Part shown: positions 1-8,303 of the stretch, one piece after another
Position numbering within the stretch: the stretch's first letter is position 1
Layout: the number at the start of each line of letters is the position of its first letter
NCBI RefSeq assembly: GCF_001423745.1
Contig: NZ_LMPC01000003.1
Coordinates: 1 to 64,000, forward strand
DNA length: 64,000 bases
Direction: 5' to 3'
Source of the DNA: Arthrobacter sp. Leaf337
GTDB taxonomy: Bacteria; Actinomycetota; Actinomycetes; Actinomycetales; Micrococcaceae
Translations under genes and position numbers: made by a program
The notes under the pieces: generated by a model
What the model was told of the DNA's origin: nothing
What the model saw: only the letters and a program-made list of their open reading frames with translations
The model's database searches: none

Positions 1-156
1 CCTTGTGGTTCGGACTCTAGACAAGCCCCACTCCACTCGGAGGTCTTCTTTTTGTCACCTAACCACGCCGCATGTTCCTAACGTCCGTGGTCAATACATC
101 TAGCGTTTTACGTACGCCGGCCCGCCTGGCGGCAATTCCGACCTGAGGAGTGCCTT

Positions 157-684
157 TTGGCCGTTCTGCACCCCGTTGATTCACCCGCGGCCGACGGCGG
201 CTTCTACCGTTACCGGGGGCGGCGGAAGGCTGACAGGGCTGCTGTCCAAGTGGAACGGCTCCGCCAGCTCCTCCGCGAGGACCGGCAGCGGATTTCGTTC
301 AACGCCAGCAGCATGCGGGCCCTCACGGCCCGGCTGAACCAGCACGTCGCCCAGGCGCTGTGTGACGGGTTGAAGGTCACCGGCATCGCCAAGGCGGCAG
401 GGCTGACCCGCTGGACGGTGCGAACCATCGGCCTGTCTTTTGATGACCTGGCGCCGTCAGGGTTGCCGGCCGCCCAGCAGCTGGCGGCGATTGGCGCGTT
501 GAAGTCCGAGCTGGCCACGCTCGAGGCCTCGAAGGCGGACCTGGAGGGGCGCCGGCTGAAGCTCCTGGCCGCGGCCCGCCGGCTGGGCGTCATGGACGAC
601 TACGAGCTCGCAGCGCTCAGCGGGCTCCAGTGCGAAGCGATCCGGAAGATGACCTGGGGACTCCAGCGGGTGCGGGCCACCTGA
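157..684 (+). CDS. hypothetical protein with helix-turn-helix-like segment
   Basis: This is a 175-residue cytoplasmic protein of unknown function. It begins with TTG, supported by a GAGGAG ribosome binding site at 145-150, six bases upstream. Residues about 55-90 (DGLKVTGIAKAAGLTRWTVR) look like a resolvase-type helix-turn-helix, with a pattern of the form IAKAAGLTRWTV. The second half (about 105-140) is Ala/Leu/Lys/Glu rich and probably helical. No catalytic motif is visible. It is followed by the first copy of the dispersed hairpin repeat. A DNA-binding role is an inference from the helix-turn-helix-like stretch only. Confidence 0.7.
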   Translation: MAVLHPVDSPAADGGFYRYRGRRKADRAAVQVERLRQLLREDRQRISFNASSMRALTARLNQHVAQALCDGLKVTGIAKAAGLTRWTVRTIGLSFDDLAPSGLPAAQQLAAIGALKSELATLEASKADLEGRRLKLLAAARRLGVMDDYELAALSGLQCEAIRKMTWGLQRVRAT

Positions 685-1061
685 ACCACTGGTATGACTC
701 CCGGGAGCCATGCGCCCAACACGGCCAGCGCACTAATCCAGGTTGTTCTCCGCCGTTTCCGGCCCGCACCGTTTTAATACTGTCAGCTCCCACCTCGTCA
801 TCGCCAACGAAATGCCCTGAGGCGGCTTTAAAGGCTCCGGCGACGGCGGGACCTCCCGCCGTCGTCCGTTTGCGTTAACCGTTGTCACGCAGGCAGGTAG
901 TGGGTAGTCTACGGCCAACCGGACTTTCGGCCGCATCAGGCGGCGCCCGGAACGGCGCTGCCGTCAGGGGCTTCGCCCCGTACCTAGAAGACGCCCCATC
1001 ACCGCACTGGCTGACAATGCGGAACGCAGGACGCCACGCCTCCATTCAAGGGAGAAACCTG
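685..1061. other. intergenic region with hairpin
   Basis: I find no convincing gene in these 377 bases. They hold the perfect palindrome at 841-864, which may end transcription of the upstream gene. The only longer open frame crossing the region lacks a ribosome binding site and is best read as chance, given the signal-peptide start at 1062 of the following gene. Confidence 0.55.
841..864. repeat. dispersed palindrome, copy 1
   Basis: The arms CGACGGCGGGA and TCCCGCCGTCG are perfect reverse complements separated by CC. The same core occurs at 14401-14438, 24865-24896, 26351-26374 and 32652-32687. It lies downstream of the gene ending at 684. It could form a strong RNA hairpin, but no T-run follows, so terminator function is inferred. 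Confidence 0.8.
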
Positions 1062-1496
1062 ATGTTAGGCACCAGAAGCTGCCTCGCCGCCGCTCTTGCC
1101 GCCGCCCTCGTGGCGATAGCCACCCCCGCGCACGCAGCCCCCGCCACGCTCGTAAGCGCGGGGCCGGGAGTCCTCGTCGCCGACGGCGCGGCGGTGGATG
1201 TTCCCGTCACTTTCGTGTGCGACACCGACCCTGCCCTGGTCATGGCAATACCCGTGGTCCAGATCACCCAAAGAGTCAGCGACGGTCGCATCGCCGGCGG
1301 CGGCGGGAACGATCAGCTCAGCTGCACCAAGCAGACCCAGACAGTCACCATACGGGTAGTTCCAACCATGATGGCGTTCAATGAGGGTGCCGCCGCAGCT
1401 TCGGTCTACCTGCAAACCTGCAGCGCCCAATTCCAGTGCTCCGCGGTCATCATCCACACCCAAATAACACTCGCCAATCCAGCCGACGCCGAGTAA
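1062..1496 (+). CDS. secreted protein of unknown function
   Basis: This 144-residue protein begins at ATG 1062, with GGGAGA about eight bases upstream. An in-frame start at 882 is possible but would bury the signal peptide. Residues 1-25 form a typical Sec signal peptide (short basic start, Ala/Leu core, cleavage after AHA). The mature part has four cysteines (VCDTD, LSCTK and the pair in QTCSAQFQC), which suggests two disulfides, and is rich in beta-forming residues. It probably acts outside the cell. I recognise no family. Confidence 0.75.
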   Translation: MLGTRSCLAAALAAALVAIATPAHAAPATLVSAGPGVLVADGAAVDVPVTFVCDTDPALVMAIPVVQITQRVSDGRIAGGGGNDQLSCTKQTQTVTIRVVPTMMAFNEGAAAASVYLQTCSAQFQCSAVIIHTQITLANPADAE

Positions 1497-1508
1497 GGAC
1501 TGAGTAGT

Positions 1509-2312
1509 TCAGTCCAGAGCCGGGCCCTGCCCGCCAAGGAACCGCAGCAGCAACGGGACGGTGGCGTGCATCGTCCGCAGGTCCCCGTCGCTGGCGGCCT
1601 GCTCGCCAAGGTAGTCGCCGTGGCCGCCCGGGACGATCAGCAAGCGAGCGCCCGGGATCACGCCAGCCATCCGCGCTGCGTAGTCGGCGGCGACAATGTC
1701 CCGGTCGCCGCTTACCACCAGCGTGGCTGCCGTGATGGTGCCCAGTTCTTCGTCCGACCATCCGGGGAAGTCCAGGATGCGCCGGCGGTCCAGCTCGAAG
1801 AGACGCTCCAAGTGGCCGGGTGCAGGGTTGAGGAGGCGGTCGGCGTCCTTGTACGTGTCAGGCATGTCGTCCAGCGTGGCTTTCGCCATGCCGTCCCAAA
1901 ACTCGGCCGGCACGGCATCGCGGCCCACGAAGGTAGAGGCAACGATCAGGCGCCGGACAGCGGCGGGACGCCGTAGTGCCAGGGCGACGGCGGTGTGCCC
2001 GCCGGCGCTGAATCCCAGCACGTCAGCGGTTTCAACAGTGAGCTGTTCCAGAACCGCGAGGATGTCGCCGGCGGAGTTCTCGGCAGTGAGCGGGCGGGCG
2101 GTGGGCTGCGTGCGGCCGTGGCCCTCCTCCTCGACGGCAATCACCTGGCGGTGTTCGGCCAGCAGCGGGATGAGTTCGCCGAAGTTGGTGCCGATAGTGG
2201 AGCCGCCGCCCGGGATGAGGAGCAGCGGCGGCTGGCCCGGCACCGCCTCCCCGTGGACCTCGTAGTACATGCGAAGACCGTCGTTGTCCGCGTAGCCGTA
2301 GGTGAAAGTCAC
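1509..2312 (-). CDS. alpha/beta hydrolase
   Basis: The 267-residue product has the alpha/beta hydrolase fold. Visible elements are the oxyanion-hole region LLLIPGGG (about 31-38), the nucleophile elbow GFSAGG (Ser near 100), the acid in SGDRDIV (about 208) and the catalytic His in PGGHGDY (about 236). The lid region (about 120-180) is Ala/Arg/Asp rich. Substrate cannot be read from sequence; esterase or lactonase are both possible. It converges with the secreted-protein gene ending at 1496, with only 12 bases between stops. A second hydrolase of this family lies at 4527-5303. Confidence 0.85.
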   Translation of the reverse strand: MTFTYGYADNDGLRMYYEVHGEAVPGQPPLLLIPGGGSTIGTNFGELIPLLAEHRQVIAVEEEGHGRTQPTARPLTAENSAGDILAVLEQLTVETADVLGFSAGGHTAVALALRRPAAVRRLIVASTFVGRDAVPAEFWDGMAKATLDDMPDTYKDADRLLNPAPGHLERLFELDRRRILDFPGWSDEELGTITAATLVVSGDRDIVAADYAARMAGVIPGARLLIVPGGHGDYLGEQAASDGDLRTMHATVPLLLRFLGGQGPALD

Positions 2313-2451
2313 ACGGCATCCTAACGCCGGAGGCTTCCGTGGAAAAGGGGGTCAGACCCGGTCCAAAACCATCACACTAGTTAGATAGAAGTATCCAGTT
2401 CCTGCTGTGCCCCATCAAGGATTCCCGCACGAGTTAGGGAAGGAGCTAGAA

Positions 2452-2844
2452 ATGCCCGACGACAACACGGACATGGTCAGCGTCCGGTACATGGTTGACG
2501 ACGTCGAGGCGGCGGTCGACTTCTACACAAAGCACCTCGGATTCACCCTCAGGATGAGCGCCGCACCGGCGTTCGCCGACGTCGCCCGCGGCCAGCTAAG
2601 GCTACTGCTGAGCGGGCCGACCAGCTCGGCGGGCCGGCCTATGCCGGACGGCGCCGTGCCGGCACCTGGCGGATGGAACCGAATCCACCTGATCGTGGGC
2701 GACATCGCCGCCGAAGTGGACCGGCTTCGCGCCGCGGGCCTCACGTTCCGAAACGACATCGTCAAAGGCCCGGGCGGACAGCAAATCCTGCTGGAAGATC
2801 CTGCCGGCAACGTGGTGGAGTTGTTCCAACCCGCCGACGAATAG
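2452..2844 (+). CDS. VOC (glyoxalase/bleomycin-resistance) family protein
   Basis: This 130-residue protein is a vicinal-oxygen-chelate fold protein. ATG 2452 is preferred because AGGAG lies at 2441-2445. The first beta-alpha-beta module reads VSVRYMVDDVEAAVDFYTKHLGF. The second half has IHLIVGDIAAEVDRLRAAG and ends with the common LLEDPAGNVVELFQP signature. The final Glu (VVELF) is a usual metal ligand. The Phe-Tyr-x-x-x-Leu-Gly motif places it with glyoxalase-like and bleomycin-resistance-like proteins. The substrate is unknown, and many such proteins are stand-alone, as here. Confidence 0.85.
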   Translation: MPDDNTDMVSVRYMVDDVEAAVDFYTKHLGFTLRMSAAPAFADVARGQLRLLLSGPTSSAGRPMPDGAVPAPGGWNRIHLIVGDIAAEVDRLRAAGLTFRNDIVKGPGGQQILLEDPAGNVVELFQPADE

Positions 2845-2919
2845 GGCCCAACAGTTTCCCGAACTGGACACCCTGCCGTGAGACCGGCCCGGTCAGCCCT
2901 CAGGTAGGTGACCGGAAGG

Positions 2920-3621
2920 TCACCCCGGGTGTCTTGCACGTACAGGATCAGCCAACATTGCGGCTTCATCCTCTGCCAGCCTGATCATGCGCAGTTCGTC
3001 CGTCACCGCACGGGCGGGCCAGTAATCCTTCGCCAGTTCCCGTGCCCGTGTCCGGTCCGCTGCCGGGAACAGCTTGACGAGCAGCCCGGCCGCCTCAAGC
3101 AGGGCGATGAGTGCTGTGGTCCTGGCATCGGACGGCCCGCCCTTGAGCGCCGCCTGGACCTTCGTCAGGAGTGAGGCCTCCGGCGCATGGTCCTTCTCCG
3201 GATACCGCGTGGACTTAAAAAGCCCAAGGTGTTTCTCGCCCACATGTTCCACGATGCCTCGTGACGTCAGGCCCTCGTAGACCCGCTGCACTTCGGCACG
3301 GCCCTCCAGCATGGAGACCCAGCGTTTGGGAGTGTGGGGCCGTGATTTGTGACGGATGAGCTCCCACTGGTGCTGGAAGCCCGTTTGCGGGGCCTGATCG
3401 GTTGCCCTGACGTGCTTGCCCTGCAACCCGATAGCACCGAGCTGGTCCAACTCCGCCAGTATGGCCCCGGCCAAGGCGGTCCGGAGTACGTAGGCCGGCA
3501 CTTCGGCTTCGCCGTCCTGGTCGTTCGTGGCCAGAAGGAGGAAAGCCTGAGGGATGGTCAGCTCCTCGGCCTTGGGTTCCTCGACCGCCGGTTCTTCGGT
3601 ATTCGGCTCTTCAGCATCCAT
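2920..3621 (-). CDS. GPP34 (GOLPH3/VPS74-like) family protein, paralog A
   Basis: This protein of about 233 residues belongs to the GPP34 family, whose eukaryotic members bind phosphatidylinositol-4-phosphate; bacterial roles are unclear. The N-terminus is an acidic Glu/Pro tail, followed by TIPQAFLLLATNDQDGE and LAGAILAELDQLGAIGLQG, which are typical family segments. VEHVGEKHLGLF and RYPEKDHAPE follow in the C-terminal half. The start chosen is ATG 3621 (MDAEE), where paralog B (27392-28174) also begins. No clear ribosome binding site is visible, and an in-frame GTG about 33 bases upstream is conserved in both paralogs, so the start is uncertain. Confidence 0.8.
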   Translation of the reverse strand: MDAEEPNTEEPAVEEPKAEELTIPQAFLLLATNDQDGEAEVPAYVLRTALAGAILAELDQLGAIGLQGKHVRATDQAPQTGFQHQWELIRHKSRPHTPKRWVSMLEGRAEVQRVYEGLTSRGIVEHVGEKHLGLFKSTRYPEKDHAPEASLLTKVQAALKGGPSDARTTALIALLEAAGLLVKLFPAADRTRARELAKDYWPARAVTDELRMIRLAEDEAAMLADPVRARHPG

Positions 3622-3889
3622 ACGATCATGGTGGCGCAGTTGGGCAGCCACCACAACGGTTTTCGCAAGGCCCGGACGACGGCCGAACGTCCCGCATTCC
3701 AGTTGGTGAATGCCACTCGCCAGTGGCACAACTGGCACTCGATGTTTCCCGCCACAATTCCACGATCACAAATTACCGCATCAAAAGAGCAATGCGATCT
3801 CCTATTTTTCCTCGTGACGAATTGATTCAGCTCAAGCCAGATTTACTTAGCCGCCAGCGGTGAGTCGAAAAGCTGTTCAGCCAGCCGAA

Positions 3890-4189
3890 TCAAATGGCGC
3901 GGAACGTCCGATTCCTGAACATACCTTCCAGGCCAAGGAATACGGCCGCACCATGAACACAGTCCTCGATATCGACGCCTGCTTCCCGGATGAGCACTTC
4001 AGCCCTGACATTCGGGGGCATGCGGTTTCCCTCGTCGTTCAGGTAAACGTGCCAGTCTGCGCCCGTGATGGATCCGACGTTTCCCGCAAGCACTTTCTGC
4101 AGTGCGGACATGTCCGTGTTCACCGCTTCGATGCGCACCGGCTGGGTGAGGCGGGCCGGGACCACCAAGGCGTTGTAGGTAGTGTTCAT
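3890..4189 (-). CDS. DUF3846-like protein
   Basis: This 99-residue protein resembles DUF3846 proteins, which are frequent in actinobacteria and phages. The segment DMSALQKVLAGNVGSITG leads into VYLNDEGNRMPPN and then EDCVHGAAVFLG, a pattern typical of the domain. ATG 4189 is preceded by AGGGA about eight bases upstream. The function of the family is unknown. The flanks on both sides (3739-3889 and 4200-4520) are more AT-rich than the rest of the window, which may signal acquired DNA. Assignment rests on remembered family pattern only. Confidence 0.65.
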   Translation of the reverse strand: MNTTYNALVVPARLTQPVRIEAVNTDMSALQKVLAGNVGSITGADWHVYLNDEGNRMPPNVRAEVLIREAGVDIEDCVHGAAVFLGLEGMFRNRTFRAI

Positions 4190-4294
4190 GGACTGGTCCC
4201 TTGTGTCTGAAACGGGGCTCAGGGCCCCGGCAGCGGCGAGCAGTGCGGACGGCCGACGGGACTAGGGGTTCCGCATTCGACCGCCCGAAGGGTG

Positions 4295-4429
4295 TTAGCG
4301 CTGGTTCTTTCGCGGCTTTATGAACTGGATTTCACTAGTTTCATTTTTCGCTTTTTTATCAGCGCGCTTTTCGAGAATAGATTTTCCCGCCTTTTTGGCG
4401 CCAGCGCTTCTGGGCGATTTTCCTGACAT
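4295..4429 (-). CDS. small basic protein, 44 residues
   Basis: This reading frame encodes 44 residues starting MSGKSPRSAGAKKAGKS and ending FIKPRKNQR. About a third of the residues are Lys or Arg, so a nucleic-acid or ribosome contact is plausible but unproven. ATG 4429 is preceded by AAAGGTG about ten bases upstream. The gene sits in an AT-rich gap between larger genes. Its low-GC flank, intact frame and ribosome binding site argue that it is real. No known family is claimed. Confidence 0.7.
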   Translation of the reverse strand: MSGKSPRSAGAKKAGKSILEKRADKKAKNETSEIQFIKPRKNQR

Positions 4430-4526
4430 TGGAATCACACCTTTCATGGGTTAGTGCTTACCCAGTACCATACACACTTATATTTTTTATGCCATCTTCC
4501 AAAAAAGAAGCTTTTTTACTGCGCTT

Positions 4527-5303
4527 TCACAGTGCTGCTCTTGCCGTGATGAATTGCCGGATCCACTGGATGGTTTCGGGGCGGTCCAGGTGAAGGCCGT
4601 GGCCGGCGCCGGGCACCCTGACCAGCGTGGAGCGGCGGATGTGCCCGTGCATCCGGACGGCGTTCTCCAGGGGCGTCAACGGATCTTCGGCGCCGTGGAG
4701 GATGAGGGTTGGTGACTGGACGGACGCCAGCCGGCTCCAGGCATCGTGTTCCCGGCTGGCGCGGAAGTGGCGGGACTTCGCCCAGGCGGACGCCCGCGAA
4801 TTGAAGAAGACGCGTACGGCGTCGGGGTGGGCGGCCGCCCATACGGGGTCGAAGAACAACGGCGCCAGCCGGTCGGCATCGCCGCTGACCAGCGCCTCCA
4901 TGGCATCCCGGGACGGCTCCGCCCCGGCCAGCTTCCCGCCGCTCGTCGCGGCCAGTACCAGTGCGCGGACACGTTGCGGATGATCAATGGCGAGCCACTG
5001 GGCGATCCTGCCACCCATCGAATGGCCGTACACATGGGCGCTCTCGGCACCGGCAGCAGTCAGGACGGCGGCCGCATCGGCTGCCAGGGACCTCGTCGTG
5101 TACCGGTCGGCCGCGCCGTCGCTGCTCCTGCCGATTCCCCGGTGGTCAAAGCGGATGACGCGGAAATGTTCGGCCAGCGCCTCCGCGGTTGGCCCCCAGC
5201 CGTCCATGGCCGTCGCCTGCCCGGCGATCAGCAGCAGCGGCTCCCCGCGGCCCTGCTCGGTCCACGCCAGGGCGGCGCCATCCGGGGCCAAGGCAATGTT
5301 CAC
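4527..5303 (-). CDS. alpha/beta hydrolase
   Basis: The product is 258 residues with GTG as start. It shows LLLIAGQATAMDGW near the oxyanion hole, the nucleophile elbow GHSMGG (Ser about 94), a catalytic acid in HGAEDPLTP (about 205) and His in PGAGHGLH (about 236). The arrangement matches the esterase / 3-oxoadipate enol-lactonase-like branch, but no pathway neighbour supports a specific substrate. It is divergently arranged with the GNAT gene starting at 5384, with 80 bases between the two starts. Confidence 0.85.
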   Translation of the reverse strand: MNIALAPDGAALAWTEQGRGEPLLLIAGQATAMDGWGPTAEALAEHFRVIRFDHRGIGRSSDGAADRYTTRSLAADAAAVLTAAGAESAHVYGHSMGGRIAQWLAIDHPQRVRALVLAATSGGKLAGAEPSRDAMEALVSGDADRLAPLFFDPVWAAAHPDAVRVFFNSRASAWAKSRHFRASREHDAWSRLASVQSPTLILHGAEDPLTPLENAVRMHGHIRRSTLVRVPGAGHGLHLDRPETIQWIRQFITARAAL

Positions 5304-5383
5304 CGTGACACTGTATCTTTCCGGACGGGCAGGGCGCTGTGGCGATTTTCATAGTTGCTCAGGCCGCCGGTAAATTTGGGGCG

Positions 5384-5872
5384 ATGATTCACATTGACCA
5401 GGATGACCCTGCACGAGGGGATGTCAGCCGACTCCTGAACGAGCACCTGGCGGACATGTTCGCCACCTCGCCGGCCGAAAGTGTGCACGCGCTGGACCCT
5501 TCCGCACTGTCCGCCCCGTCGATCACGTTCTGGACGGCCCGCGAGGACGGCGAGCTCCTGGGGTGCGGCGCGCTCAAAGTCCTCGATTCCCCGCATGGCG
5601 CAGCGACGCACGCCTCGAAGAAGCACGGCGAAATCAAGTCCATGCGCACCACAGCAGGCGCGCGGGGGCGAGGGGTCGCCACCCTGATGCTCAGGCACAT
5701 CCTTGACGCCGCCCGGACCAGGGACTTCGAGCGCATCTATCTTGAGACAGGAACCGAGGACTATTTCGCGCCCGCACGGCGCTTGTATGTCCGCAACGGC
5801 TTCACCGAGTGTCCTCCCTTTGGCGGCTACACCCTGGATCCCAACAGCGTTTTCATGGAACTCCGCCTTTAA
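5384..5872 (+). CDS. GNAT family N-acetyltransferase
   Basis: The product is 162 residues. It transfers an acetyl group from acetyl-CoA to an unknown amine. The acetyl-CoA loop is visible as RTTAGARGRGVATLMLRHIL (about 87-106), preceded by the beta strand ending GEIKSM. The C-terminal part contains YFAPARRLYVRNGF, a common GNAT motif B region. ATG 5384 (MIHID) fits the family start; an ATG 45 bases upstream in frame has no better ribosome binding site. General layout resembles the YsnE-like subgroup. Confidence 0.8.
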   Translation: MIHIDQDDPARGDVSRLLNEHLADMFATSPAESVHALDPSALSAPSITFWTAREDGELLGCGALKVLDSPHGAATHASKKHGEIKSMRTTAGARGRGVATLMLRHILDAARTRDFERIYLETGTEDYFAPARRLYVRNGFTECPPFGGYTLDPNSVFMELRL

Positions 5873-5920
5873 ACAAGGTCCGCCCGCACCTGAGTCCGGA
5901 ATCCTGCCCGAAACCGGCGG

Positions 5921-6844
5921 CTACAGCTGTGCAGCAGATCCGGCGGACACCTGCGACCGGCGCTCGAGGGTGCGGTGGATGCCCGTGTGGTCGAGAGCGC
6001 CGTCACCCTGGGCCACCATCTCGCCGAACATCCCCGTCACCGTACTGATCAGGGGTAGTTCGAGGCCTTCCGAAGATGCCGCGTCCCGAATGAAGCCGAG
6101 GTCCTTGAGCTGGTTCCGGGCACTGCCGCCACCCTCGAAATCGTTGCTGATCCACCGGTAGCCCTTCTGCCGGAGCACAGCGGAATCGGCCAGCCCGCCC
6201 TGCAGCAGCTCGAGCATCACTGACAGGTCAAGGCCTCCCTTGCCGGCGAGGAGCATCGCCTCGGAGACTGCGGTCACGGTGGCGGCGACGACGATTTGGT
6301 TGCAGGCCTTGGCGAGCGCCCCTGATCCGCTGGGTCCCATGTACCGGACGGTGGTGCCCATGGCCGCGAAGACGGACTCCACGGATCGGGCCGCTTCCCG
6401 GTCGCCGCCCACCATGATGCTGAGGGTTCCGTCCTCCGCGCCGACGGTGCCGCCACTGACCGGCGCATCAAGGACCGTGACCCCGTGGTCACGAAGCAAA
6501 CGTTCCGCAAAGGCCGCGACGGCGATCGGCGAAACGGTGCCATGAACTACGAGGACGGGCCGGTCAATGCCCTTGGCCGCCCAGCCTGCCAGCAATCCGT
6601 CCGGTCCCGGCAGCAGCGATTCGACCTGCTCCAGGTCGGGCAAGACGGTGAGAACGACGTCGGCCGCGGCGTCCGCGGGCGACGTTGCGCCGCGCGCACC
6701 CAGCCCAACCAGGGGTTCCGCTTTCGCGGACGTCCGGTTCCAGACGGTGAGGTCGCCGTCGAGCTCGAGAAGCCGGCGGGCCATGGGACCGCCCATGGGG
6801 CCGAGGCCCAACAGAGCGAGCGAGGTGCGCGGGGTTTCCGCCAT
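5921..6844 (-). CDS. NAD(P)-dependent beta-hydroxyacid dehydrogenase (3-hydroxyisobutyrate dehydrogenase-like)
   Basis: This 307-residue protein oxidises a beta-hydroxyacid with NAD(P). The Rossmann motif GLGPMGGPMA is at about 11-20. The substrate-anchoring segment DAPVSGG lies near 117. The catalytic Lys lies in GSGALAKACNQ, near residue 170, as in the family. ATG 6844 is preceded by AAGGATC. An imperfect copy of the neighbouring LacI operator lies at 6933-6953, about 90 bases upstream, so I infer co-regulation with the 8.3-14.0 kb locus. Members also include L-threonate and D-erythronate dehydrogenases, so the substrate is open. Confidence 0.85.
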   Translation of the reverse strand: MAETPRTSLALLGLGPMGGPMARRLLELDGDLTVWNRTSAKAEPLVGLGARGATSPADAAADVVLTVLPDLEQVESLLPGPDGLLAGWAAKGIDRPVLVVHGTVSPIAVAAFAERLLRDHGVTVLDAPVSGGTVGAEDGTLSIMVGGDREAARSVESVFAAMGTTVRYMGPSGSGALAKACNQIVVAATVTAVSEAMLLAGKGGLDLSVMLELLQGGLADSAVLRQKGYRWISNDFEGGGSARNQLKDLGFIRDAASSEGLELPLISTVTGMFGEMVAQGDGALDHTGIHRTLERRSQVSAGSAAQL

Positions 6845-6932
6845 TTTAGGATCCTTAGAGTTGGGGTCGGCGGCCGGCGGCGCGGCTGTGCGCGTGGGCC
6901 TCGGGAAGGCAGCTGAACGTATGAATGGAACC

Positions 6933-6953
6933 AAAGTGGAACCGGTACACTTT
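6933..6953. promoter_or_regulatory. candidate LacI-family operator (degenerate)
   Basis: The sequence has outer arms AAAGTG and CACTTT around a centre containing CCGG. It matches the first 14 bases of the stronger site near 8122 (AAAGTGGAACCGGT). It lies upstream of the dehydrogenase gene starting at 6844 and is probably bound by the regulator encoded at 6998-8026. Confidence 0.6.
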
Positions 6954-6997
6954 TTGTACCATGCGGGTCGATCGGTGTAAATCGCCGTCGGGGAAAA

Positions 6998-8026
6998 CTA
7001 AGTGCGCACCCTCGGCCGCCCCACACTGGACCGTTCGATGAGTTCGGCGTCGACGCGGACCACAGTCGGCTTCCCGGAACTCTTCCCACTCGCCCGGGAG
7101 AGGGCCAGCTGCACGGAGTGCCTGGCCAGCAGGTCGATGGGCTGCCGGACAATCGTCAGCGGCGGGGTCATCAGCTCGGTCCACGGCGAATCCTCGAACA
7201 CGATGACCGAGAGCTCGTCGGGAATCGAGACCCCGGCATGCGCCAGGCGCCGGAGTACTGCCGTCACCTGGGCGGTATTGGCCACCACCAGCGCGGTGGG
7301 CGGATCGTCCAGGTTGAGCAACGCCGTCATGGCATCCCCGCCGGCGGCACCCCGGAAGGCCGCGGAACGGACGAGCAGGTCATCCTGTTCCAACCCGGCG
7401 GCTTCGAGGGCTTCGCGATAGCCCGCGATCCGGTCCCGGCCGGTGGTTGATGTCGCCGGGCCCGAGATGATTGCAATGCGGCGGTGCCCGTGGGCAGCCA
7501 GCAGGGCCGTGGCGGACCGTGCCGACTCGATGTTGTTGATGGTCACGACGTCCACCTCCGGCAGCGCCGGGATGGAGCGGTCAACGAAGACCACGTCGGT
7601 TCCCATGTCCTGGAGCTTCTTCCAGATTTCCAGATTGTTCCCCGTGGGAGTGGCGATGATCCCGCTCACCCGTCGCTCAATGAGTGTGGAGAGACGCTCC
7701 GATTCCAGCTGGTCGTCCTCCTGTGTGGTCATAAGCAGCACCTGGATCCCGCGGGAGTGAGCCTCCTGGACAACCTGGTCCGCCAGCCGGGCAAAGAAGG
7801 GATTGGAGACGTCGGCAAGGAGCAGTCCCAGCGTGGTGGGGGGCCCGTGCTTCAGTTCCCTGGCAGCTGTGCGGGGGTGGTAGCCAAGGGTTTCCATCAC
7901 CTCGTTGACGCGGCCCCTGGTCGTCTCCGCCACGGGGCCGGAGCCCGGATTGAGGACGCGGGAGACGACGGCGACGGACACCCCCGCAGCCGCGGCAACA
8001 TCGCGGATGGTCGGCTGCTTCTGCAC
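6998..8026 (-). CDS. LacI family transcriptional regulator
   Basis: The 342-residue product begins with the LacI helix-turn-helix: TIRDVAAAAGVSVAVVSRVL at about 6-25, then the hinge region ending YHPRTAARELK. The remainder is a periplasmic-binding-protein-like effector domain (TLGLLLADVSNPFFARL onward). GTG 8026 has GGAG five bases upstream. It is divergent from the oxidoreductase/ABC operon starting at 8304, and a 14-bp perfect palindrome lies between them. It is expected to repress that operon until a sugar-like inducer binds. Confidence 0.9.
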   Translation of the reverse strand: MQKQPTIRDVAAAAGVSVAVVSRVLNPGSGPVAETTRGRVNEVMETLGYHPRTAARELKHGPPTTLGLLLADVSNPFFARLADQVVQEAHSRGIQVLLMTTQEDDQLESERLSTLIERRVSGIIATPTGNNLEIWKKLQDMGTDVVFVDRSIPALPEVDVVTINNIESARSATALLAAHGHRRIAIISGPATSTTGRDRIAGYREALEAAGLEQDDLLVRSAAFRGAAGGDAMTALLNLDDPPTALVVANTAQVTAVLRRLAHAGVSIPDELSVIVFEDSPWTELMTPPLTIVRQPIDLLARHSVQLALSRASGKSSGKPTVVRVDAELIERSSVGRPRVRT

Positions 8027-8124
8027 GTGTACTCCTCCATCGGCTACTGCGGCTCCCCGGTACCTCCGGCAGGAACTTTTTCAGACTAGGGTATTGACCT
8101 CGTCGAGCAGGTATGAAATAAAAG

Positions 8125-8138
8125 TGGAACCGGTTCCA
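8125..8138. promoter_or_regulatory. LacI-family operator palindrome
   Basis: TGGAACCGGTTCCA is a perfect 14-bp palindrome with a central CCGG, as is usual for LacI-family sites. It lies between the divergent regulator gene (start 8026) and the oxidoreductase gene (start 8304). The bases AAAG precede it, as in the second site at 6933-6953. Confidence 0.75.
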
Positions 8139-8303
8139 TTATGTTTACTTCGGAGCCGATTGTCTACCGCAGCACCGCCCGGGATTGAGGCAGCACACCC
8201 CAGCCACCCGCCTGAGCGTCACTTCACCGCAACGCTGCGGCGGACCCGATGCTTTCCGCCGGCCATCCACACGGGATGGAGCCGCACCCATTGAAAGGTA
8301 GTT

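Noticed and set aside
630..878. Open frame overlapping the first gene and hairpin copy 1
   Set aside because: It has no ribosome binding site, reads through the palindrome and shows no protein-like pattern.
882..1061. N-terminal extension of the secreted protein from 882
   Set aside because: It would place 60 polar residues before a clear signal peptide; ATG 1062 has its own ribosome binding site.
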